Assembly: GCF_003207895.1 (NCBI RefSeq)
Contig: NZ_NKUB01000013.1
Span: 1 to 64,000, forward strand
DNA from: Komagataeibacter swingsii
GTDB lineage: Bacteria > Pseudomonadota > Alphaproteobacteria > Acetobacterales > Acetobacteraceae
Direction of reading: 5' to 3'
DNA: 64,000 nt
In this document: positions 63,569 through 64,000 of the stretch, piece after piece
Position numbering within the stretch: position 1 is the stretch's first letter
How the letters are laid out: each line of letters starts with the position of its first letter
Made by a program: the position numbers and the translations under genes
The notes under the pieces: model-generated
Databases searched by the model: none
Seen by the model: the letters and a program-made list of their open reading frames with translations, nothing else
What the model was told of the DNA's origin: nothing

Positions 63569-63763
63569 GGAAGTTATGGGGGAAAGCAGAGAGCAAAAAG
63601 GGGGAAATTCTAAACGCAGGCATCCAGCATGCCGTCAATATGGAAGATGGGAATAGCGTGCTGCTTCATTTATCAGTTTGCATTTTGGCTGACCATATAC
63701 ATATTGATCCGATCATCAGAATCCATACAGTTTGACTCAGTGCGCAACAGGAAAACGGTTCTA

Positions 63764-64000
63764 GAGGGTGTTATGCACTTTGTGCAAGCCATGGCGGCGT
63801 TTCCGGGCATGAAGCATGTGAACGCAATGACATGGAGATTTTCGGGCGTTGAAGCATAACGCCCGTAATCCTTGACAAGCCTGCGGCAACGTATGGCCCA
63901 TGCGAAAGATCGCTCGACATCCCATCGGCGCGGCGGCAGGACGAAGCCAGGTCTGGCTTCGGGCAATCTGACGACCTCAAGGCAATTCCCTGTGCCCATG
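63764..64000 (-). mobile_element. End of an IS5-like insertion sequence (partial)
   Basis: A terminal sequence starting GAGGGTGTTATGC (63764), preceded by CTA, bounds a transposase fragment that runs out of the window. The other end is not visible. Confidence 0.6.
63771..64000 (-). pseudogene. C-terminal part of an IS5-family transposase (partial)
   Basis: The minus strand encodes GFVLPPRRWDVERSFAWAIR then CRRLVKDYGRYASTPENLHV and IAFTCFM. This is the C-terminal catalytic-Glu region (RRWDVERSFAW) of IS5/IS1031-type transposases. That frame has no stop before the inverted repeat; the stop TAA at 63773-63771 is in another frame. The copy is probably frameshifted near its end, and it is cut by the window boundary. 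Confidence 0.65.

Noticed and set aside
1-64000. CRISPR array
   Set aside because: No regularly spaced direct repeats with unique spacers; the dispersed palindromic repeats are kilobases apart.

Overview
The window looks like chromosomal DNA of an acetic acid bacterium (Acetobacteraceae, most likely Komagataeibacter or a close relative). The basis is high GC with strong GC3 bias, a eukaryote-type NADP isocitrate dehydrogenase, many short secreted proteins of unknown function, a GntP gluconate-type permease, and IS5-family insertion sequences. The genus is an inference; no rRNA is present.

Layout. 1-1 kb: end of a transposase and a decayed IS5-family element. 1-9 kb: tRNA-Tyr, rlmB, a membrane phosphoethanolamine-transferase-like enzyme, icd, a YqhA-type membrane protein, an NsrR-like Rrf2 regulator with a palindromic operator, a DedA protein apparently starting at CTG, and bluB overlapping an unknown secreted protein. 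9-28 kb: two aldose-1-epimerase-like proteins, a Tat-targeted SDR, RidA, a FUSC exporter, a second decayed IS, an SGNH hydrolase, a membrane-anchored Mrr-like nuclease, an SMR transporter and many small secreted, lipoprotein or membrane proteins. 28-37 kb: GntP permease, a class II UvrA, a VanX-type dipeptidase and a nucleoside deaminase. 37-45 kb: an AaeB/AaeX/AaeA-like efflux operon, cysG, panC, and the YbbN / Lon-domain / Trm112 operon. 45.4 kb: tRNA-Gly(GCC). 46-63.6 kb: an accessory surface-polysaccharide locus with galE and an ABC-transporter-dependent (Kps-type) capsule system. 63.8-64 kb: end of another IS.

The capsule locus is complete in principle but rearranged. kpsD-kpsE-kpsT-kpsS, two glycosyltransferases and a fatty-acid hydroxylase are followed by a MITE-like element, a galE remnant, an LtaS-like sulfatase-fold enzyme, a shortened kpsC, kpsM and a second, inverted kpsD. 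KpsS/KpsC would build the Kdo linker on a lipid, the glycosyltransferases and GalE would contribute to the glycan, KpsM/KpsT would move it across the inner membrane, and KpsE/KpsD would carry it to the surface.

The most striking unexplained signal is an intergenic repeat of about 76 bp, whose sequence can fold as an outer stem enclosing two hairpins. It occurs seven times in near-complete form plus four truncated or degenerate copies. It sits preferentially between the 3' ends of convergent genes, shows a compensatory base pair and wobble-conserving changes, is carried inside two 162-163 bp MITE-like elements with TTA target duplications that bracket part of the capsule locus, and one copy is split by an IS.
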